Shown in pieces: positions 34,068 through 42,611 of a DNA stretch of 64,000 nt; positions within the stretch are counted from its first letter, which is position 1; every line of letters starts with the position of its first letter. Where the stretch lies: NCBI RefSeq assembly GCF_000429165.1, contig NZ_AUBI01000006.1:1-64000 (forward strand), in the 5' to 3' direction. The notes under the pieces are model-generated. The model was not told the DNA's origin. It made no database searches and was given only the letters and a program-made list of their open reading frames with translations. The DNA comes from Acetobacter nitrogenifigens DSM 23921 = NBRC 105050 (lineage in GTDB: Bacteria > Pseudomonadota > Alphaproteobacteria > Acetobacterales > Acetobacteraceae). Made by a program: the position numbers and the translations under genes.

Positions 34068-35948
34068 TCAATCATAACCCCGGCTTGCGAGACTCTCCTG
34101 CACAGCCCGCTCCGCCTCGTCTATGGCGATGTTGGTGAACGCTGCCGCGCCGGAATCTGCGTTGGCGATGGCGATCCGCCCAAAAGGCTTTCTGCCTATG
34201 ACATGCGGTTGCTCGGCGTCGGGAAAAGTGGGGTCGCCAAGGGTGTCGTAGGTATAGGCGTAACCGTGGGGCCATCGGTTGACGGTGATTGCGAGAATAT
34301 CCTGCTTTTCGTCGAAGCCATATGAGCCGAACGTTCTTTGGAGTTGCGCGCGCGTTTCGGATTCGATGGTTTCGAAGGACGTCGCCAACATTTCCTGACG
34401 TCCCATCCGGTTTTGATCTTTTCTCGGGTGGCCGGGAAAATTTGGATTGCGTAACATATGAAGAGTCGCGGGTTCATCCACTGCGCCGACACTTTCGTAA
34501 GCGCCGAGCCGCAATGGCGTATCGAGTAAAAGATGCTGGTAATAGCCATGAGGCGCCATGACGATGTTGACCCCGGCGGATTTCCAGGCGCGCCAGTTCC
34601 GCAAAAGGACGCTGGTGTACATCATGGGCACTTTTGACGGGTATTTCAGCGCCTGCTTCTGCGATTCGGGCAATTGCGGTGCTATGTAAGGAATGATGTT
34701 GTTAAAGCAGGCGAGAATCACGTTCTCGGCCGTCGCCTCGTAGCGTTGATCGTCCGACCCGTCCGGCTTCTGATAAACCACGCGCACTGGGTGAATGGAT
34801 CCAGAGGCGTTTTCGACAACGGAGGCGTCGCCGACATGCTCTACGCGAACGACCATCTGTTTCAGCCGAATGCGTACAGGTTGATCAGGACGATCCAGAT
34901 GGCTGTAATCGGCAGTGGCCGTCACGATGCTGTCCATGGTCTGCGGTGCGCCGAAAACTTTCGGGACCAGCCGCGCGACGAGGAGCCGGGCTATCGACGC
35001 GTTTCCGTCAGGAAAATGGAAAAAATCCGCCTCTACAAGCGGATCCTGCTCGACTTCCATTCCGGCGAAGCCCGGCGCGCCGCCGCGCATGGCCATGAAC
35101 GCAGGGCATGTGTCGATGCGCATGTTGTTGCGATATCCCGCGCCGTCAAAGAAAGAAACTGCCTGATCTGGCAATTTTGCGTACTGGCGTAGAAACGTTT
35201 CATAACTCATTGCCTCAAGACGCTTGCGGCGTTCGTGTGGCGTCATGCCCGGCATAAAGTTCGTGTTGGCGTCATACAAGCGCAAAAGCGCCGTTTTCGA
35301 CGCGAAATCCAGAGGCGCCGCGTCCCAAAATGCGGCGGTCGGCGCTTCTTCATGGTTGAAACCGGGGACGAGACTATCCGCAGTGAAGTGCTCGCGGTCG
35401 AAAAATACGCCCGATCCCATGCCCGCAAAGGTTTTCGGCTGCACGACGTCTTTCCACCGGGACGGCGTCACGCCAAGTTCGGTGAGGAGCGATTTGGCGG
35501 TGAAACTGTAGGGGAATGGCGTTTCGATGCTCATTGTCCCGCCATAGGACAAATACATGCGGTCTTTGTGGCGGAATTCGTTGCGCTTGGCGTGACCGCC
35601 AAAATCGTCATGGTTGTCCAGAACCAGAATGCGCGCCTTTGGACCGAGCGCCTTCTGATAAAACAGGGCGGAACTCAGCCCTGAAATACCGCCGCCGACA
35701 ACAATAAGGTCGTAGTGTTCGCCAGTACTTTTCGCGGATACAGGACCATTGAAATGACCGTCTCTCGCGGCGTGGGCGATCTCAAACGAGCCGGGGTATT
35801 GCCCCCTTAGCCCAGTTCGCAACGGCGGATATGTCGATGCGTCTCGCAGCGCTGCGGCGGTGGCGGGTTTACCCGAAAGAAGAGCGGCGAGCGTTGCGCC
35901 CGAGACGCCGTGCACGAAGTCTCTTCGGGTGATATCAGAGTTTGACAT
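34068..35948 (-). CDS. Spermidine dehydrogenase-like FAD oxidoreductase, Tat-exported (second of pair)
   Basis: The protein has 626 residues. A twin-arginine signal TRRDFVHGVSG at the N-terminus suggests periplasmic delivery of a folded flavoprotein. The FAD-binding motif YDLIVVGGGISGLSSALFYQ is near residues 78-97, followed by LDNHDDFGGHAKRNEF. The signature TGLRGQYPGSFEIAHAARDG just before it, and VNRWPHGYAYTYD near the end, are typical of the SpdH type. Such enzymes oxidise polyamines or related amines. It lies 45 bases after its paralogue, presumably in one operon. The exact substrate is not proven. Confidence 0.8.
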   Translation of the reverse strand: MSNSDITRRDFVHGVSGATLAALLSGKPATAAALRDASTYPPLRTGLRGQYPGSFEIAHAARDGHFNGPVSAKSTGEHYDLIVVGGGISGLSSALFYQKALGPKARILVLDNHDDFGGHAKRNEFRHKDRMYLSYGGTMSIETPFPYSFTAKSLLTELGVTPSRWKDVVQPKTFAGMGSGVFFDREHFTADSLVPGFNHEEAPTAAFWDAAPLDFASKTALLRLYDANTNFMPGMTPHERRKRLEAMSYETFLRQYAKLPDQAVSFFDGAGYRNNMRIDTCPAFMAMRGGAPGFAGMEVEQDPLVEADFFHFPDGNASIARLLVARLVPKVFGAPQTMDSIVTATADYSHLDRPDQPVRIRLKQMVVRVEHVGDASVVENASGSIHPVRVVYQKPDGSDDQRYEATAENVILACFNNIIPYIAPQLPESQKQALKYPSKVPMMYTSVLLRNWRAWKSAGVNIVMAPHGYYQHLLLDTPLRLGAYESVGAVDEPATLHMLRNPNFPGHPRKDQNRMGRQEMLATSFETIESETRAQLQRTFGSYGFDEKQDILAITVNRWPHGYAYTYDTLGDPTFPDAEQPHVIGRKPFGRIAIANADSGAAAFTNIAIDEAERAVQESLASRGYD

Positions 35949-35993
35949 ATCGTACTTTCGGTCAGTACGCGAAACCGAGGTTCGCGATATTCT

Positions 35994-37997
35994 TCAGAAT
36001 GTGGACGGGCCCGGCGTTGCAGAAACAAAGGGAAACGCCTCACGCTCAAGCAGTTCGACCACAGCGCGATGCGCGGCTTCGAAAGCTGCGTCGGTATGGG
36101 GGCTGGCCGCGGAATCGGAGTTTGCGATGGCGACGCGACCAAACGGTTGACGCGCTGCGACACAGGGACGCTCGTCTGTTTCGGTAAAGACCCAGTCCAG
36201 AGGTTCGTAAAGGCTGTTATAGGTGTAGGCGTAGCCGTGGGGCCAGCGATTGACAGTGATGGCGGCGATGTCGCGGTCCGCGTCGAAACCGCCAGATCCA
36301 AGGAGTCTATGCAATTGAGAGCGGATTTCGCGTTCGAATGTCTCAAATGGCGTGGCGAGCAGCGCCGCCCGACCGGCGCGGTGCTGATCGCGCTTGGTCG
36401 GGAGTCCGGGTGCGTCGAACGTCTTGATCATACGCACGACGATCGGCCGATCCGGGTTGGTCGGCGCTTTCAGAGCGCCCAGAGAGGCAGGTTCGGCGAT
36501 CTGCATCTGCTCGAAATACATGTTCGGACTGTCAATGTCCGACACGCCGAGTTTGTGAAATGCACGCCAGTTGCGCAGGGCGACGTTGGCGTAGACGATC
36601 GGCCCCTTTACCCCGTAGGCGAGCGCCTTTTTCTGTGCGTCCGGCAGGGTGGGAATCAGATACGGGATGAACATGTTCCAGCACGCCATCACGACCTGCC
36701 GTCCGCGCACTTTTCGTATAGCCGTCGGGTGAGGTTCTGAGGCGGGACAACACAGGACCGATACAGCCTCTGCGCTCTCCGCCGGACCGTCATGGGCGAC
36801 GTTCAGCGCCAGCGTGGACAACCGGATGCGCACCTTGTTCGGTGCCCGGTCCAGCGTTGTGTAGTCGAAGTCGGCTGTGCCCATTGCGTTCTGACCACGC
36901 GCGGTTGTGGCGTCGGGGATCAGGGACGCTACGAGCAGGCGAGCGAGCGTCGCGTTGCCGTCGGGAAAATGGACGGAGCGATCGGTTTCGGTCTGGCGTC
37001 CATGCTCGCCGCCGGGCAGATCAGAGAGAAGGCCCTCGGGCATGGCGCCCAGGCCAAGACCGGAAAAGCCGGGATATCCCATCGCCCAGGCGAACAAGGC
37101 CGGCATTGCGTCTGCGCCGACGCAGAAGACCCCCGCTCCAGCCTTGCGAAACATGCGCGCCACAGCAGGATCGACCTTTGCGTAGTCCAGAAGATATCTG
37201 TCGTAGGCCAGCGTCGCGAGCCGTTTCTTTTTTTCTGCGACGGCGACGCCGGGCATGTAGTCCGGCTGCGTCTTCGCCAACAGGCGCTCAAGGTCCTTCC
37301 GGGCGCGGGGGCTGAGCGGCGCCTGAGCGATCGCGTCGGCGTCGAGGCTCGGCCAGGGCGCGCCGCGACGTGGACCTCTGCGAGCCATACGATCCGCAGA
37401 CCAACCTTCGCGATCGAAGAAAAATGCGGACTTCATACCAAGAGTCTCATAAAGAGAGTCCTGAGGGGCATTTTCGCGCTCGTAAGCGGAGAGGTCGACG
37501 CCTATGTCGTTCAGAATCGAACGCGCCCATTCGTTGTAACGCTCGGGGGACTCGATCTCCAGCGTTCCCCCATTGAGAACAATCTTGTGTCCGTCAACGT
37601 CAAATTCGTTACGCTTTGCGTGGCCGCCGAAATCGTCGTGATTCTCCACGATCAGAACGGTTTTGTCAGTTCCCGCGTAACGCCGAAAGAAATGCGCCGC
37701 AGCAAGACCGCTCAACCCGCCCCCGACGATTACGAGATCGTAAAATTCTCCTGTGTCACGAACGTTTTCTGACTTTAGTGCGCCGTCGCGTAACGCATGC
37801 GCGGCTTCGAACGCGCCGGGGTGACTGCCGCGTAAACCCGTTTTTTGCGGCGGAGGGATAAAGGTTTCGCCCTCCGCAGCGCGGTCCGATATGGACGGCG
37901 CGATGACGGTGGCTGCGACGCCGTTGATAAAGTCGCGGCGACTGATGCTGGGCCATTTTCTGGCGGTCGGCATGTCGTCCGACGCAGGCAAGGTCAT
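35994..37997 (-). CDS. Spermidine dehydrogenase-like FAD oxidoreductase, Tat-exported (first of pair)
   Basis: The protein is 667 residues from the ATG at 37997, preferred over the GTG at 38009 because GGAG lies six bases before it. A Tat signal, SRRDFINGVAATVIA, is followed by TGLRGSHPGAFEAAHALRDG and YDLVIVGGGLSGLAAAHFFR (FAD site), then VENHDDFGGHAKRNEF. ITVNRWPHGYAYTYNSLYEP marks the C-terminal part. It is clearly homologous to the next gene but has an extra internal segment (about residues 180-215) and a longer tail. Two divergent copies in a row suggest distinct amine substrates or a hetero-oligomer. Confidence 0.8.
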   Translation of the reverse strand: MTLPASDDMPTARKWPSISRRDFINGVAATVIAPSISDRAAEGETFIPPPQKTGLRGSHPGAFEAAHALRDGALKSENVRDTGEFYDLVIVGGGLSGLAAAHFFRRYAGTDKTVLIVENHDDFGGHAKRNEFDVDGHKIVLNGGTLEIESPERYNEWARSILNDIGVDLSAYERENAPQDSLYETLGMKSAFFFDREGWSADRMARRGPRRGAPWPSLDADAIAQAPLSPRARKDLERLLAKTQPDYMPGVAVAEKKKRLATLAYDRYLLDYAKVDPAVARMFRKAGAGVFCVGADAMPALFAWAMGYPGFSGLGLGAMPEGLLSDLPGGEHGRQTETDRSVHFPDGNATLARLLVASLIPDATTARGQNAMGTADFDYTTLDRAPNKVRIRLSTLALNVAHDGPAESAEAVSVLCCPASEPHPTAIRKVRGRQVVMACWNMFIPYLIPTLPDAQKKALAYGVKGPIVYANVALRNWRAFHKLGVSDIDSPNMYFEQMQIAEPASLGALKAPTNPDRPIVVRMIKTFDAPGLPTKRDQHRAGRAALLATPFETFEREIRSQLHRLLGSGGFDADRDIAAITVNRWPHGYAYTYNSLYEPLDWVFTETDERPCVAARQPFGRVAIANSDSAASPHTDAAFEAAHRAVVELLEREAFPFVSATPGPSTF

Positions 37998-38310
37998 TCG
38001 ATTCTCCACCCTGCCTGACGATTTTTCCGTTGCGCAGGGAGTTTCGATTCAGAAAACCTGCTGGATACATGGGCTCCACAAGATTTTCATTGGCGGCGGC
38101 AAGTCAGGGGCGATGACCAAGAGGGTTCCGATCACGCTTTAGTAATCATGTTAAAATCGTAACAAAATGCGTGCAAGCGAATTTTCCGCACGCAATTTCC
38201 TGTCCTGTCGCCCCCTTGGCCGCCGTGCGATTATCGTCCGTATCACAATGCCCCGACGAGGGGGGCTCGTCCGGCGAACCGGACTTTCATCCCGACGGTG
38301 GAGGTCGTGA
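37998..38310. other. Intergenic region between flavoprotein and Mop genes
   Basis: The left part holds the promoter of the flavoprotein pair. A weak stem, GCGTGC/GCACGC (about 38169-38195), lies in an AT-rich part, and CCGG/CCGG palindromes near 38270-38281 follow the Mop stop. I see no gene. Confidence 0.35.
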
Positions 38311-38517
38311 CTATTCGACGGCCACCATGACGTCCGATGCTTTGATGACTGCGAACGCAGCCGCCCCTTCCGTCAGTCCGAGCTCCTCGACGGCTTCGTT
38401 GGTGATCGACGCCATGACGGAAGCGCCGCCGATGTCGATCGTGACATGCGACGTCGTGGCGCCTTTGACGATTTTGGAGATGGCCCCTTTGATCTGGTTC
38501 CGTGCGCTCAGTTTCAT
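38311..38517 (-). CDS. Molybdate-binding Mop (TOBE) domain protein
   Basis: The 68-residue protein is a single Mop domain: MKLSARNQIKGAISKIVKGA, then TSHVTIDIGGASVMASITNE and AVEELGLTEGAAAFAVIKAS. Such molbindins form oligomers that bind molybdate or tungstate in the cytoplasm, or act as the regulatory domain of ModC and ModE. It is divergent from modABC, 95 bases away, and the ModC here lacks its own C-terminal Mop domain, so the two facts may be linked. Confidence 0.92.
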   Translation of the reverse strand: MKLSARNQIKGAISKIVKGATTSHVTIDIGGASVMASITNEAVEELGLTEGAAAFAVIKASDVMVAVE

Positions 38518-38612
38518 CGGTTAATCCTTTCAACACTCAGGAATGACGCCGACGCTGCAGGCGCCGCTCGGCGGAAGGAGCGTATACCATCGCTGCGGAA
38601 GGATATATTGCG

Positions 38613-39446
38613 ATGCGTTGTCGTAAAGCGTGGAAAGAACAGGCAATGGCCGTGCATATACGAACGTCACGCGTCAGAACCGGGGCCGACGCCCTGATCG
38701 GGCGAATGGCGACGGTTGTCCTGTGCGCGCTGATCTCGTTGACGGCAGCGACGGGCATTGCGCGGGCTGAGCAGGCGCGCGTCGCCATAGCGGCGAATTT
38801 TATCGGGCCGGCGAAAGCTTTGATCGACGCGTTTGCGCGAAAGACCGGCGACGTCGTCACGCCCAGTTTCGGCGCAAGCGGCCAGTTCCTGATACAGATT
38901 GAACAGGGCGCGCCGTTTGATGCGTTTCTCTCGGCTGATGACGCGCGGCCCGCGACCCTTATGCGAGAAGGATTCGCCGCGCCGGGAAGCGCGTTCACCT
39001 ACGCCATCGGGCGGCTCGCGTTATGGAGCGGCAGCGCGGCGTTTCCCGCGAAAGAGGAGACGTTGCGCAAGGGCGGCTTTACGCGGCTGGCCGTCGGCAA
39101 CCCGCGAACTGCGCCTTATGGCGCTGCGGCGCTCGCGACATTGCGCTCGCTCGGGCTATACGACGCGTTGCAGCCGCGGCTCGTCACTGGCGTCGATATC
39201 GCGCAGGCGTTCCAGTTCGTGCAGACCGGGAACGCGGAACTGGGATTCGTGGCGCTTTCGCAGCTTCATGACCGCCCGCCCGGAACGGTCTGGATCGTCC
39301 CTGCCTCGCTTTATCCGCCGATCCGACAGGACGGGGTTCTGCTGAAGCGGGGCGAAGGCAATCGCGCCGCGCGCGGCTTCATGAACTTCCTGCAGACTCC
39401 CGAGGCGAAAGCGATCATCGCCGCCTATGGTTACGCGCCTGTATGA
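38613..39446 (+). CDS. modA: Molybdate ABC transporter, periplasmic binding protein
   Basis: The protein is 277 residues from the ATG at 38613, preceded by GGAAGGA; later ATGs at 38646 and 38706 would give shorter leaders. The hydrophobic signal is LIGRMATVVLCALISLTAAT. The mature part has VAIAANFIGPAKALIDAF, TPSFGASGQFLIQIEQGAPF and DAFLSADDARP near the oxyanion site. IGRLALWS, LAVGNPRTAPYGAAA and ELGFVALSQL are further ModA motifs. It captures molybdate or tungstate in the periplasm and passes it to ModBC. Its stop overlaps the modB start (ATGA). Confidence 0.93.
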   Translation: MRCRKAWKEQAMAVHIRTSRVRTGADALIGRMATVVLCALISLTAATGIARAEQARVAIAANFIGPAKALIDAFARKTGDVVTPSFGASGQFLIQIEQGAPFDAFLSADDARPATLMREGFAAPGSAFTYAIGRLALWSGSAAFPAKEETLRKGGFTRLAVGNPRTAPYGAAALATLRSLGLYDALQPRLVTGVDIAQAFQFVQTGNAELGFVALSQLHDRPPGTVWIVPASLYPPIRQDGVLLKRGEGNRAARGFMNFLQTPEAKAIIAAYGYAPV

Positions 39447-40144
39447 CGTCGCAGCCTCTGCTATCCGACCCGCATGGCGCGGTTCAGGCCCTGCGTCTGA
39501 CATGCGCGTTGGCGGCGACCACCACGGACGTCGCGATGCTGCTTGGAGCGCCGCTCGCATGGTGGCTGGCGCGCGGGACGGACTGGCGGCGGGACGTGGT
39601 CGGCAGCATCCTGACCCTGCCGCTCGTGCTGCCGCCCACGGTGCTGGGGTTCTATCTGTTGCTGGCGCTGGGCCCGTCCGGCGTCGGCGGCGCCCTGTCG
39701 CGATTTACCGGACGGCCGACCCTCGCCTTCACATTTACGGGGCTGGTCATCGGTTCTGTCATCGCGGCGTTGCCCTATGTCGTGCAGTCTGCGCGCGCGG
39801 CGTTCGAGACTGTCGGACGGGCCCCTGTCGAGATCGCCTACACGCTGCGCGCCTCGCCGCTGCGTGCGTTCTGGACGGTGGCCGTGCCGCTCGCCGCGCC
39901 GGGCCTGCTGGCCGCCGCCGTGCTGGCGTTCGCGCACACGATGGGCGAGTTCGGGCTGGTTCTGATGATCGGCGGAGACATTCCGGGACGGACGCGGGTG
40001 CTGGCGATGGCGCTCTACGACGATGTCGAGGCAGGAGAGTGGCGGGAGGCGCATCTGATCGCGGGCGGCATGGTGGGGTTCGCGTTCGTCGTCATCCTTA
40101 TCATGACGCTGGCGCAAAAGCGGTTGGCGCGACGCAAGCCATGA
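39443..40144 (+). CDS. modB: Molybdate ABC transporter, permease
   Basis: The 233-residue protein has five or six membrane helices. LPLVLPPTVLGFYLLLALG, GLVIGSVIAALPYVVQSARA and the EAA loop EIAYTLRASPLRAFWTVAVP match ModB. HTMGEFGLVLMIGGDIPG follows. The ATG overlaps the modA stop, and its own TGA overlaps the modC ATG (40141-40144), so translation of all three is coupled. Confidence 0.95.
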   Translation: MTSQPLLSDPHGAVQALRLTCALAATTTDVAMLLGAPLAWWLARGTDWRRDVVGSILTLPLVLPPTVLGFYLLLALGPSGVGGALSRFTGRPTLAFTFTGLVIGSVIAALPYVVQSARAAFETVGRAPVEIAYTLRASPLRAFWTVAVPLAAPGLLAAAVLAFAHTMGEFGLVLMIGGDIPGRTRVLAMALYDDVEAGEWREAHLIAGGMVGFAFVVILIMTLAQKRLARRKP

Positions 40145-40809
40145 CGCACGGGGATATCCCCTCGCCCGCAGCGCCGACCTTTCGTCGGGTGGAGGACTGT
40201 CTGGACGTGCGGTTCGACAGCGCAGTCAGCAGGCTGTGTCTCGATGTCGCCTTTTGCGCCGGCTCCGGCGTGACCGTTCTTCGCGGCCCATCCGGTTGCG
40301 GCAAGACCACCGTGCTGCGAGGCATCGCCGGGCTGCTGCGACTCCCGCGGGGGCGTTGCGTCTTCCGCGGCGAAGTCTGGCAGGATGACGTCGTTTTCGC
40401 GCCCCCCTGGCGACGTCCGGTGGGATATGCGCCGCAGGAATCGGTTTTGTTTCCGCATCTTAGCGTGCGCCGCAACCTTCTCTACGCCTCACGTGGGCGG
40501 CTGCCGCGTGAGGGGTTCCTGTTCGAGCCGGTCGTTGAGCTGCTGCGGCTGGAGCCGTTGCTGGAGCGGGGAACGCAGGCCCTGTCAGGCGGCGAACGCC
40601 AACGCGTCGCAATAGGCCGCGCGTTGCTGGCGCAGCCCCGGCTCCTTCTGCTCGATGAACCGCTGTCCGCGCTCGACGGGGCGAGCAAGAAAGAGTTCGC
40701 GGGACGACTCTTCCGGTTGATCGAGGAGGCGGATCTGCCGACGCTTTACGTGACGCATGACGATGCGGAGCTTCGCATGGTGGCGACCCGTGTCGTGGAA
40801 ATGGGATGA
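40141..40809 (+). CDS. modC: Molybdate ABC transporter ATPase, short form without Mop domain
   Basis: The protein is 222 residues from the ATG overlapping the modB stop; an open frame reaching back to 39427 is a shadow of modB. Walker A is GPSGCGKTTVLRGIAGLL, the signature is LSGGERQRVAIGRALL, and Walker B is LLLLDEPLSALD, followed by the His-loop YVTHDD. Typical ModC proteins run to about 350 residues with a C-terminal Mop/TOBE domain; this one ends straight after the ATPase domain. It powers molybdate uptake with ModA and ModB. Confidence 0.93.
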   Translation: MTHGDIPSPAAPTFRRVEDCLDVRFDSAVSRLCLDVAFCAGSGVTVLRGPSGCGKTTVLRGIAGLLRLPRGRCVFRGEVWQDDVVFAPPWRRPVGYAPQESVLFPHLSVRRNLLYASRGRLPREGFLFEPVVELLRLEPLLERGTQALSGGERQRVAIGRALLAQPRLLLLDEPLSALDGASKKEFAGRLFRLIEEADLPTLYVTHDDAELRMVATRVVEMG

Positions 40810-41113
40810 GGTTTGAGAGGCTGGGTAGTGAACTCTGTCGGAAGTCGACGCCTTCCGGGAAGACGGCCCCTCACGGAGCGTTGCGACAGGATAACTGGCC
40901 CCTTCCCTCCAAATATCCGGGACCAAAAGAGCAACGTCCCTATGGGGAGACCGAGGGGTGGTCCCGGAAACATGCCGTGGTTAGCGTTCGCGCGCCGTCG
41001 TTGAAAACGCGCACGAACCCCACGACCGGACCAGCCGCCGACGAGGCCGCTTCGGCCGTAACGCACAAGCCTAATAAAAGGGCCTTCGTTCGTTCAGACG
41101 TCGGGAGAACGCC
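40810..41113. other. Intergenic region between modC and yqgE
   Basis: These 304 bases lie between convergent genes. I find no gene and no strong terminator. Short complementary pieces (for example GGAAG/CTTCC around 40840-40860) are too short to call. Confidence 0.3.
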
Positions 41114-41716
41114 TCAGGCGTTGCCGACAAACGGCGCCAGACGCAGGGGATCGATGTTGATTCCCGCCAGAGCCTTGCGCCACTTGCCCGTGTGATCCAC
41201 GCCGAAAAGAATGTCGCGCGTCGCCGGGGCCACCAGCCATGCGGAGTGGCGGGCGATTTCTTCCTCGATCTGTCCAGCCGCCCAGCTAGCGTGTCCAAGG
41301 GCGAGCAGTGCGTCGCGTGGGCCTGACCCGGCAGCGATGTCCTTGAGGATGTCGAGGCTGGCGGTCAGGGACACGCCTTCGTCGACCGTCATGCTGCCGT
41401 CCCCGCTCCAGTCGGACGAGTGCAAAACGAAGCCGCGCATGGATTCCACCGGCCCGCCAGCGCACAGCGACACGCGGCGGCGCGGAGGGGCCGGAGCTAT
41501 GTCCAGTTGAAGAAGCAGATCGTCGAACACCGGTTGAGACAGGCGCTTATTGACCACGATCCCCATTGCGCCGTCTTCGACGGAATGGGCGCATATGTAG
41601 ATGACGCTGCGGGCGAAATCTGAATCCGACAATGCAGGCGTCGCGACCAGAAGCCGCCCCGTCAGGGGAGCGTCGCGGAAATTCGTGTAGATCGTTTCGG
41701 TCTGATCGGAAGGCAT
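41114..41716 (-). CDS. YqgE/AlgH family protein
   Basis: The protein is 200 residues from the ATG at 41716; an open frame to 42040 crosses the divergent SDR gene and is not real. Family blocks are LTGRLLVATPALSDSDFARS, VIYICAHSVEDGAMGIVVNK, GGPVESMRGFVLHSSDW and LLALGHASWAAGQIEEEIA. The biochemical role of YqgE/AlgH is not settled (AlgH was linked to alginate regulation in Pseudomonas). The start is divergent from the SDR gene, 104 bases apart. Confidence 0.9.
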   Translation of the reverse strand: MPSDQTETIYTNFRDAPLTGRLLVATPALSDSDFARSVIYICAHSVEDGAMGIVVNKRLSQPVFDDLLLQLDIAPAPPRRRVSLCAGGPVESMRGFVLHSSDWSGDGSMTVDEGVSLTASLDILKDIAAGSGPRDALLALGHASWAAGQIEEEIARHSAWLVAPATRDILFGVDHTGKWRKALAGINIDPLRLAPFVGNA

Positions 41717-41820
41717 CCAAAGGATATGGGGCTCACCGGACCATTTGACAACACGCCGCCCAACCCCGGCTAATGCAGCGCGTAAGGAATGAAACGCACA
41801 GCAGTCTGGGGAGAAGTGCG

Positions 41821-42576
41821 ATGAGCGATACGGTTCTGGTGACAGGCGCCACCGCCGGGTTTGGCAAGGCGATCGTCGAACGCTTGGTCCGTGACGGCTA
41901 CAGGGTGATCGGGACGGGGCGCCGCAAGGAGCGTTTGACCGCTTTGCAGGATGCGCTGGGGGATGTCTTCCTCCCGCTTCAACTCGACATGACGGACACG
42001 AAGGCGCTCCGCGCGTTGCCGGACACTCTTCCGGAGGCATGGCGGCGGGTGGATGTGCTGGTGAACAACGCCGGACTGGCGCTCGGCCTGCACTCCGCGC
42101 AGGAGACGAATATATCCGACTGGGAGACCATGATCGCCACCAATGTCAGTGGGCTGGTGGAAATCACGCGTGCCCTCTTGCCGGGAATGACAGAGCGTAA
42201 CCACGGGCATGTCGTCTCGATCGGCAGCACGGCCGGGACGTATCCCTATCCGGGCGCCAACGTCTATGGCGCATCCAAGGCGTTCGTGTCGCAGTTCATG
42301 CGCAATCTCCGTAGCGATCTGCTGGGCACCCGCGTGCGGGCGACGAATATCGAACCGGGCCTGTGCGGGGGAAGCGAATTCAGCAATGTCCGCCTTGGCG
42401 ACGACGCGAAAGCGGCGGAGGTCTATCGCGATACGAAGCCTCTTCTGCCTGAGGATATCGCAGAGACGGTTTCGTGGACGCTGCGACTGCCCGCGCACGT
42501 CAACATCAACCGCATCGAGATGATGCCGGTGTGCCAGGCGTCGGCGGGTCTCGCCGTGAAGCGTGGGGTCGGCTGA
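41821..42576 (+). CDS. Short-chain dehydrogenase, YdfG-like
   Basis: The protein is 251 residues from the ATG at 41821, preceded by GGGGAG. The cofactor motif TGATAGFG is near residues 8-15, NNAG at about 81-84, the catalytic Ser in VVSIGSTAG, and YGASKAF gives Tyr and Lys. The Arg after TGRRK suggests NADPH. The closing segment INRIEMMPVCQA is typical of YdfG-type 3-hydroxy acid (serine/allo-threonine) dehydrogenases. The PPK2 gene follows 35 bases later on the same strand, so the two may be cotranscribed. Confidence 0.85.
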   Translation: MSDTVLVTGATAGFGKAIVERLVRDGYRVIGTGRRKERLTALQDALGDVFLPLQLDMTDTKALRALPDTLPEAWRRVDVLVNNAGLALGLHSAQETNISDWETMIATNVSGLVEITRALLPGMTERNHGHVVSIGSTAGTYPYPGANVYGASKAFVSQFMRNLRSDLLGTRVRATNIEPGLCGGSEFSNVRLGDDAKAAEVYRDTKPLLPEDIAETVSWTLRLPAHVNINRIEMMPVCQASAGLAVKRGVG

Positions 42577-42611
42577 CGCTACCGTCTGAAGTTATTGCAA
42601 GGGGACGTGTC

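Noticed and set aside
35807..36346. Open frame spanning the gap between the two flavoprotein genes
   Set aside because: It overlaps the ends of both genes in another frame and has no conserved motif; the 45-base gap is simple spacing.
39427..40809. A 460-codon open frame covering modB and modC
   Set aside because: Only the part from 40141 has ABC-ATPase motifs; the earlier part is Arg/Ala-rich shadow of modB, and 40141 has the coupled ATG.
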